From: Methylobacterium longum
GTDB taxonomy: Bacteria > Pseudomonadota > Alphaproteobacteria > Rhizobiales > Beijerinckiaceae
DNA: 64,000 nucleotides
Direction: 5' to 3'
Assembly (NCBI RefSeq): GCF_022179385.1
Contig: NZ_BPQS01000009.1
Coordinates: forward strand, 115,240-179,239
Positions 39,444-48,023 of the stretch are shown here, piece by piece; position 1 is the first letter of the stretch; each line of letters begins with the position of its first letter. Position numbers and translations under genes: made by a program. A model generated the notes under the pieces. That model made no database searches, was not told where the DNA came from, and saw nothing but the letters and a program-made list of their open reading frames with translations.

Positions 39444-40403
39444 ATGATCAAATCGGACCTCAGCCGCCGTCGCGTGCTCGGAAGTGCGGCCGCTGCGGCG
39501 GTGGGCGTCTCCCTCGGCCTGGATGACCGACCGGTATCTGCCCAGCACGCCGTCCGCTATTCCGCCGGCAGTGCTGCGCCGACATTCCGGGTTCCGCCGA
39601 ACACCGCCGATTGCCACTTCCACATCTACGACAACCGATTCCCGCCGGCCGCGGGGGGGCTTCCGGCGCCCGACGCGTCGCCGGACGACTACCGCGCCCT
39701 GCAGGCCCGGCTCGGCACCACGCGCGGCGTCGTCGTGCAGCCCTCGCTCTACGGGACCGACAATCGACCGACCCTCGAAGGCATAGCCGCCCTCGGTCCG
39801 AACTTCCGCGGCATCGCCGTGGTGAACACGTCCGTCAGCGACGCCGAGCTGAAGCGGCTGCACGATCTCGGCATCCGCGGGATCCGTTTCAACCTCGCGC
39901 AGGCCGGCGCCACGACCCTCGACATGCTGGAGCCCCTGTCGCGACGGGTCGATGCCCTCGGCTGGCACTGCCAGATCAACATGCCGGGCGACAAGATCGC
40001 GGCGGCGGCCGATGCGTTCCTCAAGATCCGCGGCACGCTGGTCTTCGACCATCTGGCCCACTGCCCGCAACCGGCGGGCATCGAGAGCGACACGTTCAAG
40101 CTGATGCGCCGGCTCCTCGACCAGGGAAACACCTGGGTCAAGCTGACCGGGCTCTACGCCGATACCAAGATCGGCCCGCCGGGCTACGCCGACACCGTCG
40201 CCGTTGCGCGCGCCTTCGCGGCCGCAGCACCGTCCCGCTGTGTCTGGGGGACCGACTGGCCGCACCCGACCGAGAGCCAGTCCAACAAGCCCGACGACGC
40301 CGTGCTGCTCGATCTGTTGCCGGCGATCGTGCCGGACGAGGCCACCCGCACCCGCATCCTGGTCGACAACCCGGCCGAACTCTACGGCTTCCCGAAATCC
40401 TGA
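39444..40403 (+). CDS. Tat-exported amidohydrolase (PDC lactonase/galactarolactone isomerase-like)
   Basis: 319 residues. Twin-arginine signal (LSRRRVLGSAAAAAVGVSLG) then a TIM-barrel amidohydrolase_2 domain: NTADCHFHIYDNRFPP at strand 1, GIRFNLAQAGATTLDM, HCQINMPGD, LVFDHLAHCPQ and VWGTDWPHP at strand 8. The CHFH, DHLAH and GTDWPHP elements match lactone hydrolases/isomerases such as LigI and D-galactarolactone isomerase. GGGAGGA precedes the ATG. It follows the tartrate-type genes by 243 bases and a terminator hairpin, so it may be separately transcribed; a role in sugar-acid or aromatic-acid use is inference. Confidence 0.85.
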   Translation: MIKSDLSRRRVLGSAAAAAVGVSLGLDDRPVSAQHAVRYSAGSAAPTFRVPPNTADCHFHIYDNRFPPAAGGLPAPDASPDDYRALQARLGTTRGVVVQPSLYGTDNRPTLEGIAALGPNFRGIAVVNTSVSDAELKRLHDLGIRGIRFNLAQAGATTLDMLEPLSRRVDALGWHCQINMPGDKIAAAADAFLKIRGTLVFDHLAHCPQPAGIESDTFKLMRRLLDQGNTWVKLTGLYADTKIGPPGYADTVAVARAFAAAAPSRCVWGTDWPHPTESQSNKPDDAVLLDLLPAIVPDEATRTRILVDNPAELYGFPKS

Positions 40404-40408
40404 TCCGG

Positions 40409-42160
40409 TCAGGCCGGAAGTGCCCGCGCTTGTCCGGCCGAGGGATCCCGGAATGAGGTGAAGCGGTCCGGCTCGTCGAGGGGCACCTCCAGGGTGCAGC
40501 GGACACCCTCGCGCCGGAAGGTCAGGTCGACGGTTCCGCCGAGTTCCCGGCTGATGCCGCCGGAGATCAGGCGCGTGCCGAAGCCGCGGCGCTGCGGTTC
40601 CGCGACGGGTGGACCGCCGCTCTCCCGCCACTCCAGCGCCAGCTTCCGGGGGCGCGCACCCGTGGGGCCGTCCGCGGTGAGGATGCGCCACGTGATGTCG
40701 ATCCGCCCCCCTTCGGCGGCGAGCGCCCCGTACTTGGCGGCGTTGGTGGTCAATTCGTGGATCGTCATGCCGAGCGCCAGGACGTAGCGGGGCGGCAGTT
40801 CGAGGTCGGGGCCGGACAGCCCGAAGCGGCTGGGCTCCGGCGTCTCGAAGGGTTCGAGGGCGCTCTCCAGCGCCGCCCGAAGGGAAGCTCCGCTCCAATC
40901 GTCGCGCGAGAGCAGATCGTGGGATTTCGACAGCGCCAGGATGCGCCCCTCCAGGCGCTCCCCCCGGTCGTCGTCGCGTCGCCCCTGCCGCGCGAGGGAC
41001 TGGACGGTCGCCAGGGTGTTGCGCACCCGGTGATCCAACTCATGCAGCATCAACGCCTGCCGGTCCTGAAGGCGGCGGCTCCGGTCGATCTCCGCGCGCA
41101 ACTCGCCTTCGTGGGTCTGCAGCGCGGCCGCCATCGCGTCGAACGCCTGGCCCAATTGCCCGAACTCGCCTGGACCGGTCAGGCCGCTGCGCGCGTCGAG
41201 CGCACCGGCCCGCCATGACGCCGCAGCCTGGAGCAACCGCCGGACCGGTTGCCGGATGAAGGCACGCCCAGCCAGCAGGGCGGCCGCGATCGCCAGGGCG
41301 GCACCGAGGCCGATCAGCACCAGACCGCGCCGCGTGGCGGCGTCGATGTCGGCGAAGGCCGTGGCCGGCGAGAACGCCACCGAGACCGTGATCGAGTCGA
41401 GGTCGTCCGGACTCGACTCGGCCACGGCCGTGATCCGCGGATTGCCGTTGAGGCCGGGCAGATCCGCCACGTCACCGCGGTGGCGGGTCAAGGAGTCCCA
41501 GAACGGCGGCGGCAACGCCTTGCCCACCCATTCGTCGTGGCCCGGCAGCCTCACCAGGACCGTTCCGTTTCGGTCCGCTACCGTCAGGGTTGCATCGGGG
41601 GGCAGGCCGGCCGCGGCCTGGCGCGCTGCCAGATAGCTCAGGTCGATGCTCGTGAGCACGATGCCGTCGGGTTGACCGCCCACGCCGGGGATGGCCACCG
41701 CGAACTGGATGGTCGGCCTCCGGGTCACGCGTCCGGACACCACGTTGCCGACCGCGAAGGCCCCCGTGCGCATCGCATCCTGGAAGTAGGACCGGTCCGC
41801 GATCGTGTAGGCGCCCGGTGACGACCCGAGGGTGTTGCAGCGGATCTTCCCGTCCGGGTCGGCGACCCCGAAGAAGAACGAGCCGGGGACTTTGTTGACG
41901 ACGCGGCGGAGGTAGGCCGTGCAGGTCTGCGGGTCCCGGTTCCGGACCTCCGGCAATTCGGACAGGATGCCGAGGATCTGCTGGGCGCCGCGCCCGTACT
42001 GCCCGAGGTCGGCCGCGACCCCGCGGGCGGTCCGCATGGCCTCGCTGCGAACCGCCGCACCCCGCGCGGTGCGCAGGGCGTACTCGTTGTAGCCCTGGAT
42101 GGCGAGCGCCGGCACGAGTGCCAGTCCCACGAGCCCCACGATCCGCTTCGTCAGTGACAT
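40409..42160 (-). CDS. Cache-HAMP sensor histidine kinase, HWE family
   Basis: 583 residues. N-terminal membrane helix (IVGLVGLALVPALAIQGYN), a periplasmic double-Cache domain (FFFGVADPDGKIRCNTLGSS, YTIADRSYFQDAMRTGAFAV), second membrane helix (GLVLIGLGAALAIAAALLAG), HAMP and coiled coil, then a kinase with HELDHRVRNTLATVQSLARQ and the HWE-type ATP site HELTTNAAKYGALAAEGG with LEWRESGGP (the W-x-E motif). It lacks a receiver. HWE kinases often act in the general stress/light response of alphaproteobacteria. Start at 42160 chosen; 42238 also possible. Only 5 bases separate its stop from the convergent amidohydrolase stop. Confidence 0.9.
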   Translation of the reverse strand: MSLTKRIVGLVGLALVPALAIQGYNEYALRTARGAAVRSEAMRTARGVAADLGQYGRGAQQILGILSELPEVRNRDPQTCTAYLRRVVNKVPGSFFFGVADPDGKIRCNTLGSSPGAYTIADRSYFQDAMRTGAFAVGNVVSGRVTRRPTIQFAVAIPGVGGQPDGIVLTSIDLSYLAARQAAAGLPPDATLTVADRNGTVLVRLPGHDEWVGKALPPPFWDSLTRHRGDVADLPGLNGNPRITAVAESSPDDLDSITVSVAFSPATAFADIDAATRRGLVLIGLGAALAIAAALLAGRAFIRQPVRRLLQAAASWRAGALDARSGLTGPGEFGQLGQAFDAMAAALQTHEGELRAEIDRSRRLQDRQALMLHELDHRVRNTLATVQSLARQGRRDDDRGERLEGRILALSKSHDLLSRDDWSGASLRAALESALEPFETPEPSRFGLSGPDLELPPRYVLALGMTIHELTTNAAKYGALAAEGGRIDITWRILTADGPTGARPRKLALEWRESGGPPVAEPQRRGFGTRLISGGISRELGGTVDLTFRREGVRCTLEVPLDEPDRFTSFRDPSAGQARALPA

Positions 42161-42971
42161 CGAGGGCGCCGTCCTCCTCCCGGGTACCCTCGCCGCGCGT
42201 ACCGGGACCCCGGCGCGCAGATAGGCGGCGTCGGTCATTCGGAAAGCGCCCATGCCTGGACGGGGGCGGGAAAACCAGAGCCGTTCTCGCTATGCTCGGT
42301 TGTGCGGGACTTGCGTCGTGTCCCGGACGCTCCGGCCTCCCGACCGCCAGCCCGGCCTCGACGCCCATCAGCGTATCGGCCGTGACCCATCGCGGCGAGC
42401 ACGGTTCGCGGCGGTTCAGGGCCCCGCGGCGTGTCACGCCCCCGTCATCGCCTGATGATAGGGACCGATCCACGGCGAAATCACCAGACCCTATGCCGCC
42501 ACTCAGCCCGCTCGGCATGTCCGTGCGGGCTCTTGTGCGTGTGCCGCGGCCTTGACCCGGGCCTTGGGGCGCAACCGTCCATTCGTCGCGGGGCGGGCGA
42601 GGCCTCCGATCCGTCCGGCGTCAGCCTTCGGCGTGTTCTGCGCCTGCGAGCTGGCCACGCGATTCGTAGGCCATCCGGGACATCCGAAAACGTCGCCGCA
42701 CGCCGGCCCGGATCGAACCGCCACCGGTGCCGGTTGGTCGGCGCGTGACACTCGCACGCACGGACGGTCGCGCGCTTGTTGCTGCGGAGCAACAAGCCGC
42801 ATCAATCCGCAGCATTCGGCCGGCCGTCTTCTAGTCAATTCCGCACCTAGTGAGCATTTTCATGCTGCAGGCGCGGGCAAGAAAGTCCGTATCGGCTCGG
42901 AACCGCATCATAATGCAAAAACGTTAGGCGTTTCAGAGTTGAGCGGTTCGGCCGCCAGAGGACACATTTGT
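42161..42971. other. Long divergent intergenic region between the sensor kinase and phaZ
   Basis: About 810 bases with no supported gene. The part from 42830 to 42970 is markedly less GC-rich than its surroundings and likely holds the phaZ promoter and leader. A 10-bp hairpin at 42774-42797 is listed separately. A short repeat AAACG-TTAGG-CGTTT occurs near 42920. Confidence 0.45.
42774..42797 (+). promoter_or_regulatory. Hairpin/palindrome upstream of phaZ, possible PhaR-type site
   Basis: Perfect inverted repeat GCTTGTTGCT-GCGG-AGCAACAAGC (arms 42774-42783 and 42788-42797), about 175 bases before phaZ. It contains CTGC-GGA-GCA, close to the TGC-rich CTGCN3-4GCAG motif reported for the PHB regulator PhaR in Paracoccus. 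The palindrome is seen; the regulator is inference. Confidence 0.4.
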
Positions 42972-44285
42972 ATGCTGTACCTGATGCGCGACGCCTACGA
43001 CCAGATGCTCTCGCCCATGCGGGTGGCCGCTGAGCTGGCACGGACGGCCTGTGAGAACCCGTTCAGCCCGCTCTCCTATGCGCCCACCAGCCGAGCCGTC
43101 GCGGCCGGCTGTGAGCTGTTCGAGCGGGCCACACGCACCTACGCCAAGCCCGCCTTCAACCTGGCGGTCCCCGAGCGCGTGGTCTGGGAACGTCCGTTCT
43201 GCCGCGTCCTGGCCTTCGGCGAGCCGTCGACGAAGCCGAAGCTCCTGCTGGTGGCTCCGCTATCCGGGCATTACGCGACGCTGCTGCGCGGCACGGTCGC
43301 GGCCTTCCTCGAGACGCATCAGGTGTTCATCACCGATTGGGCCGATGCCAAGAAGGTGCCGCTCTCGGCCGGTCGCTTCGACCTCGACGATTACATCGAC
43401 ACCTGCATCGAGCTGTTCACGGCCCTGGGGCCGGATCTGCACGTCGCCGCGGTGTGCCAGCCCTCGGTCCCCGTTCTGGCCGCGATCGCGCGCATGGAGG
43501 CGGAGGAGCACCCGCTGGTCCCGCGATCCGCCGTCCTGATCGGGGGCCCCATCGACACCCGCCGCTCGCCGACGGCCGTGAACCGGCTGCCGCAGGAGCG
43601 GAACATTGCCTGGTTCGAGCGTCACTGCATCCATTCGGTGCCGTGGACGCATCAGGGTCACGGCCGCAACGTCTATCCCGGCTTCCTCCAGTTGGCCGGC
43701 TTCATCAGCATGAATCTGGATCGTCATCACACGGCCCACCTCGATATGTTCAACCATCTCGTCCAGGGCGACGGGGATTCTGCGGCCAAGCACCGCGAGT
43801 TCTACGACGAGTACCTCGCCGTGATGGACCTGCCCGCGGAGTATTATCTTCAGACGGTCGAGACGGTGTTCATCGAGCATCGCCTGCCCAAGGGAGAGAT
43901 GCGCCACCGCGGCAAGACCGTCGACCTGAGCGCGATCCGGCGTTGTGCCCTGATGGCGATCGAGGGCGAGAAGGACGACATCACGGGCGTCGGTCAGACC
44001 CGTGCCGCACTCGACCTGACGCTCAACCTGCCGGACAGCAAGAAGGCCTACCATCTTCAGATGGGTGCGGGACATTACGGCGTCTTCAACGGCTCCCGCT
44101 TCCGTGCCGAGATCGTGCCGAAAATCGTCGCGTTCATGGAAGCGCACGGTGAGGCGGCGTCCCTGCCGATCACGCTCCCGGACGCGGTCGCACCGTCTAT
44201 CGAAGCCGGCCGGGACGTGCCGGCAACGATGATCGCCGACAGCATCCTGGCCGCCCGCGCGATCACACCGGAGATACGCGCTTAG
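42972..44285 (+). CDS. phaZ: Intracellular polyhydroxybutyrate depolymerase
   Basis: 437 residues, no signal peptide. Mobilises stored PHB granules to 3-hydroxybutyrate. Family features: MLYLMRDAYDQMLSPMRVAA at the N-terminus, alpha/beta hydrolase strand FITDWADAKKVPLSAGRFDL, the lipase-box-like VCQPSVP with catalytic Cys162, FISMNLDRHHTAHLDMFNHL, and the His-bearing MGAGHYGVFNGSRFR near the C-terminus. AGAGGACA is eight bases upstream of the ATG. A bidirectional hairpin terminator separates it from the convergent PAS gene. Confidence 0.92.
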   Translation: MLYLMRDAYDQMLSPMRVAAELARTACENPFSPLSYAPTSRAVAAGCELFERATRTYAKPAFNLAVPERVVWERPFCRVLAFGEPSTKPKLLLVAPLSGHYATLLRGTVAAFLETHQVFITDWADAKKVPLSAGRFDLDDYIDTCIELFTALGPDLHVAAVCQPSVPVLAAIARMEAEEHPLVPRSAVLIGGPIDTRRSPTAVNRLPQERNIAWFERHCIHSVPWTHQGHGRNVYPGFLQLAGFISMNLDRHHTAHLDMFNHLVQGDGDSAAKHREFYDEYLAVMDLPAEYYLQTVETVFIEHRLPKGEMRHRGKTVDLSAIRRCALMAIEGEKDDITGVGQTRAALDLTLNLPDSKKAYHLQMGAGHYGVFNGSRFRAEIVPKIVAFMEAHGEAASLPITLPDAVAPSIEAGRDVPATMIADSILAARAITPEIRA

Positions 44286-44294
44286 CAGGTCCGA

Positions 44295-44317
44295 AGCGTC
44301 CCGCGGCGCGGGACGCT
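44295..44317. terminator. Bidirectional hairpin terminator between phaZ and the PAS gene
   Basis: Arms AGCGTCCCGC (44295-44304) and GCGGGACGCT (44308-44317) with a 3-base loop, placed between two convergent stop codons. No strong U-run. Confidence 0.6.
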
Positions 44318-45099
44318 CAGTGGGTCATGCCGCTTCCCCGCGAGGCGCGGGACCTCCGTCCTGCGGTGGCCTCGGCCTGTTGGCCGAAGAACGGCTTAGC
44401 CTGCCGTGTGAGTTGCTCGGCGCGCTTGACGAGGACGTCGCGTTGCCTCTGCCGCTTCTGCTGCAATTGAAACAGGATGCGTTCCCGCTCGTCGGCCGGG
44501 CCTGACCAGCCTTCGAGGCGCTCACAATCGCTCTGGAATTCGAATTCGACGTCCGCGAGGGCAGCCAGGGTCGATTGGAGCAGACCGGTCAGGCCGTCGA
44601 GTCCAGGCCCCGCATCGCGCCCAACCGGTGCTGCCGCGGTTTCGGTATCGTCCACGGGTGGCGTCGGGTTGAACCAAGTCAGCCGCGTGACCCTGAGGAG
44701 GACGTTGGATGCGGCGACGAGCTGCCCCGACGTATCACGCAGGGGCGTGGGGTACGGCATGAAGGGAATGCGCGTCCCGTCGGGCCGCTCCAGCATCGCC
44801 TGAACACCGCGCACGGGTGTGCCCTGCTTGATCGCCACGGCCATGGGGCACTGATCGAAAGGCAGGACCGCACCGTCCATCGTGTAGATGCGCCAGCACC
44901 CGCACCAGCGCGTCTTTCCGAGTTCCGGACGATAGCCCCACAGGTCCGCGGCCGCCTCGTTGTAATAGGTCAGCCAGCCCTCGGCATCGGTCGTGTAGAC
45001 CGGTGAACTGAAATCCTTGAACGCGTCGGCACGGGACGGCTCACGATTCCAGTCGGCAGCGGGGCCTACAAACTCAAAGTCGTCGTCGTCCGGAAACAT
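44317..45099 (-). CDS. PAS-domain sensory protein without an output domain
   Basis: 260 residues. Starts MFPDDDDFEFVGPAADW; a PAS domain covers about residues 25-140 (VYTTDAEGWLTYYNEAAADL WGYRPELG as two adjacent parts, then VQAMLERPDGTRIPFMPYPT). After a Pro/Ala-rich linker comes a helical Gln/Arg-rich segment (ILFQLQQKRQRQRDVLVKR), a possible coiled coil. No kinase, GGEEF or HTH is present, so it probably signals through a partner. The Cys residues in RWCGCWRIYTMDG are notable but a cofactor is not proved. GAGGGAGA precedes the ATG. Confidence 0.8.
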   Translation of the reverse strand: MFPDDDDFEFVGPAADWNREPSRADAFKDFSSPVYTTDAEGWLTYYNEAAADLWGYRPELGKTRWCGCWRIYTMDGAVLPFDQCPMAVAIKQGTPVRGVQAMLERPDGTRIPFMPYPTPLRDTSGQLVAASNVLLRVTRLTWFNPTPPVDDTETAAAPVGRDAGPGLDGLTGLLQSTLAALADVEFEFQSDCERLEGWSGPADERERILFQLQQKRQRQRDVLVKRAEQLTRQAKPFFGQQAEATAGRRSRASRGSGMTH

Positions 45100-46142
45100 G
45101 CTGTTCTCCCTCGACAAACGGGCGAGGAAATGCCCGCCAAAGCATTCCGGTCGCCCCCCTCTGTCGCGGGTGCCTGGAGCCGCATTCACCCCCAAGAGGG
45201 CAGCAGCTCTTCAAGGACGCGGAACGCGTCGCACTCCAGATCGTCCAACGCTGCGCGATTGTGCCTCGAAGCTCCCGGGGGCGGTCGCTCCTCGACGCCA
45301 TGACCGGCTTTCGCCGGTCTGGGCTCTCCCGCAATGTCTTGTACGGACATCGCTGTCTCGCACAGACCGAACCTTACTTCAAGAGCGTTTTATTGGGTTG
45401 TTCGCAGTATAAGGAGTATTTTCTCCGCCGGATGGAGAGGGTGCACAATTCGATTGTTTGCACGCCGTCGCAATGTTTTATCGACGGATGGGATTAACCA
45501 CGCATTCGTGATGAAAGCTTGCGCGGCGCGCAAGGGCCCTGCCGTCGTACTGCGGCACGCCGGGCCTCCGCAGTGCCGTCTCCGGTCACGGGGGCGCGAT
45601 CTTTTGCGCTGGCCGACGACGTGCTTAGGCAAGCCTGCACGATCGAGCTTGTCGCCGATGCGACCGTGGCCGCCACGCCTCGACGGCTACCGCGCGGTGG
45701 TCTGTCAGACGTGCTGCAATTCTTCACACGGGCTCGGCCGCCGCCGTTCGACCCTGCGGGCGTCGGCGCGGCCGTTCAGCGAGTTCAGGAGGACGACAGC
45801 GGGACGCGGCATCGGCGCGGGGTCACGGGCAGGCCGGCATCTGCCGACCGTACCGAGGATGTGTACGGCGCGACGGCACGCACCGAGGGCACCGCAATCG
45901 CGGGTCCAGAGCAGCGCCGCGCCGAGCGAGTGCCGGGTGTTGAGCACGGGCATCCATCGCGGCGGGAGCCGAAGCGGAAGATTCCCGCGGCTTCCAACGG
46001 CACGGCGGCGGGCGTCATGCCGGCCGGTACCAGGAACAAACCTGCCAGCGACCAAGCAGCCCCCACTGCCGATATGTCGCCCAGCCCGGAGCCGGATCCG
46101 CGCTCTCCCTCGTCCCTGTCTCTACGGACCACGTTCCGTGGA
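45100..46142. other. Gene-poor stretch, no supported coding sequence
   Basis: Over 1 kb. The segment 45360-45520 is strikingly AT-rich for this genome (TTTTATTGGGTTG and ATTAACC-type sequence). Frames on both strands are Arg/Pro-rich. A minus-strand frame near 45990-46100 reads ISAVGAAWSLAGLFLVPAG, one hydrophobic stretch, but it has no clear start or domain. Possibly a decayed region. Confidence 0.4.
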
Positions 46143-46274
46143 TCACACGAAGTGCGCGGGCAGCGCCGCTGTCTGCGCGGTCTGGAGGAGGGCAAGGGCC
46201 GAGGCCGACATCATGAACCAAGCCACAATGCGGTCCGTCACACTCATGCCCCTGGTCATCATCCGGGCGGCCAT
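46143..46274 (-). CDS. Very small hydrophobic protein (hypothetical)
   Basis: 43 residues, MAARMMTRGMSVTDRIVAWF followed by a hydrophobic stretch MMSASALALLQTAQTAALP. GAGGGGAC lies at good spacing before the ATG at 46274, which supports translation. Could be a signal peptide-like or single-span peptide. No family recognised. Confidence 0.4.
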   Translation of the reverse strand: MAARMMTRGMSVTDRIVAWFMMSASALALLQTAQTAALPAHFV

Positions 46275-46457
46275 CGGTCGTCCCCTCGTTCGTGCAGCCG
46301 GGGATCGGCTGTCCTGGGACGGCCTTATGGTTAAGCTGGATTGCGCCGTCATTGCTTCGGTTGTTGCGTGGGATCGCGGCAGAACCGTCGAGCCACCATT
46401 TGTCGTGGGTTGGGCCACCGGGATACCGGCAGGCCCAGCACTGCAGGCCGCCGCCCG

Positions 46458-47138
46458 CTACATCGGCGGCGTGACACCGTCCTTGCCCACGTTGGCCCGG
46501 AGCGCCGTCAGTGTGTCGCCGTGACGCTCGGCGGTGACGAAGACCTTTGCGCCGGGGCGGATGGCCGATTGATCAGCCGGCTCATAGGCCACGATCGGCG
46601 TCTGAGGCAGCACCGCCACGGTCTTCGCCTCGCCGTCACCGTAGGTCAGCGTGAGCATCTGCTCGCCGTTGGCGGCGCTGCTTCTCGAGACCGTGCCGTT
46701 GGTCATGGCGCTCTTGACCTTGGGCGCCGGGGACGCAGCGACCCTCACGGTACCGTTGGTCATCGCGCTCTTCACTCGTCCGCCGCCCGCCAAGGTGTCG
46801 GGGATCGTGTCCCAGTCGCGGTGCCCTTCACCGGTTCCACGCATGGCCTCGGGGAAGATGTGGATTTCCAGGGCGGTCGGCGGGTTGTCGCCCTTGGTAG
46901 CGGTCCCGACGAAAGAACCGGTGGTGATGGCGCTGAGGCTGGATTTCACCAGTGAGACGACCTTCGTATCCTTGGTCAGAGCGATGGTCGCCGTGCCACC
47001 GTCGATCGTGTGAACGGTCATCGATCCGGCGTCGACCGCCTCGACCGTGCCCCTGATGCGTTCGGGTGCCGACGCGGCCAGAACCGCGCCGGGCAGCGCC
47101 AGCAGGCAGACGACGGCCCGTCCCATGAAAAGCTTCAC
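46458..47138 (-). CDS. Exported hypothetical protein (DUF5666-like)
   Basis: 226 residues, GTG start with a perfect AGGAGG five bases upstream. Signal peptide (AVVCLLALPGAVLAASA), then beta-rich segments of the form IRGTVEAVDAGSMTVHTIDG and ALTKDTKVV, typical of the small OB/beta-barrel-like DUF5666 group, ending AKVFVTAERHGDTLTALRAN. The decapeptide VKSAMTNGTV occurs twice. Periplasmic; function unknown. Confidence 0.8.
   Translation of the reverse strand: MKLFMGRAVVCLLALPGAVLAASAPERIRGTVEAVDAGSMTVHTIDGGTATIALTKDTKVVSLVKSSLSAITTGSFVGTATKGDNPPTALEIHIFPEAMRGTGEGHRDWDTIPDTLAGGGRVKSAMTNGTVRVAASPAPKVKSAMTNGTVSRSSAANGEQMLTLTYGDGEAKTVAVLPQTPIVAYEPADQSAIRPGAKVFVTAERHGDTLTALRANVGKDGVTPPM
46692..46775. 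repeat. Imperfect 27-bp direct repeat within the DUF5666-like gene
   Basis: 46692-46718 and 46749-46775 differ at a few bases (shared CCGTTGGTCAT-GCGCTCTT core). They encode the duplicated VKSAMTNGTV peptide, showing a recent internal duplication. Confidence 0.7.
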
Positions 47139-48023
47139 GCGGTCCTCCTGAGTTCGATCCGACAGTCATGTAGCGCGGGACTTCCTTCGCGCCGGTCCGG
47201 CGCCCTGCATTCGGTATTCATTCGGGCGGCGCGCTCAGCCCACCGCTCTCGTCGGCGCCGCCTGACGGAATTGCCACGCACCGCGGGCCTGATTCAGACG
47301 GTATGCCCCATCCTGCCCGCATCGCGGCTGAGCGCCCGCTCTGGACCCTCTCGGCAGCGGAGAGCCGCCGTCGTGTTCCCGGTAGACGCTGCCCGGTCTC
47401 CCGGCCGGACTGATCCCGAACCGGCGCGGACAGGTCCGCGGCGACACTGGGGTGCGTGCACGGTTTCGGGCGACGCTCCATCGCGCGCCATACATCGCCA
47501 GGGGTGCAGCGCCGTCGCCTTGACCGACGGGGCGTCGGCCGAAGTCGCGCGTGAACGGGAAATGGCGCGGCTATGTGCGGCCGAACGGAGTGATGATTTG
47601 GCCGCGCGCGCCGCCGTGACCGTCGATGTGGCTCCGACGGTTTCGGGTTGGCGCTCGGCTGTATCAGTCGGAGCGCGTCGGGGTCGAACAGCTGTTCGTG
47701 GCTCCGCGCAGCGGCTTGAGCGAAATGTCGATGATCCGATCTTGCGTATCGGAGCGAGGCCTGAGCCCAGGTTTCGATGGCGCAGGCTTTCCACGCGTGG
47801 TCGGGCGGACAGAGCCATGCGCTGATGTTCAGCAGCCGGACGATAGGCCGAACACCCATGGTTCGGGCGACGCGAACCGGCCGAATGCGAAGGTTCGGGC
47901 CAGATTACCCGGACGGCCTGCATCAACGGTGTGCACGAGCACGATTTTAAACACAGAGGACTATCGACGTTTCTTAAGCGTGCCAGGCTTGAACTATCAC
48001 GCGCAAATTCCAGTTCTCGGAGG
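47139..48023. other. Gene-poor stretch, no supported coding sequence
   Basis: About 885 bases. Long frames exist on both strands but translate to Arg/Pro-rich sequence without domain or signal peptide. The part 47925-48020 is less GC-rich and probably holds the promoter of the next gene. Confidence 0.4.

Noticed and set aside
37548..40898. 1116-residue minus-strand open frame
   Set aside because: It lies antisense to the permease, dehydrogenase and amidohydrolase genes, all of which have clear motifs and ribosome sites; the translation is Arg/Gly/His-rich without domains, as expected for GC-rich shadow frames.
45705..46195. Overlapping minus-strand frames, one with a hydrophobic stretch
   Set aside because: No recognisable domain, no clear start, and Arg/Pro-rich ends; treated as non-coding.
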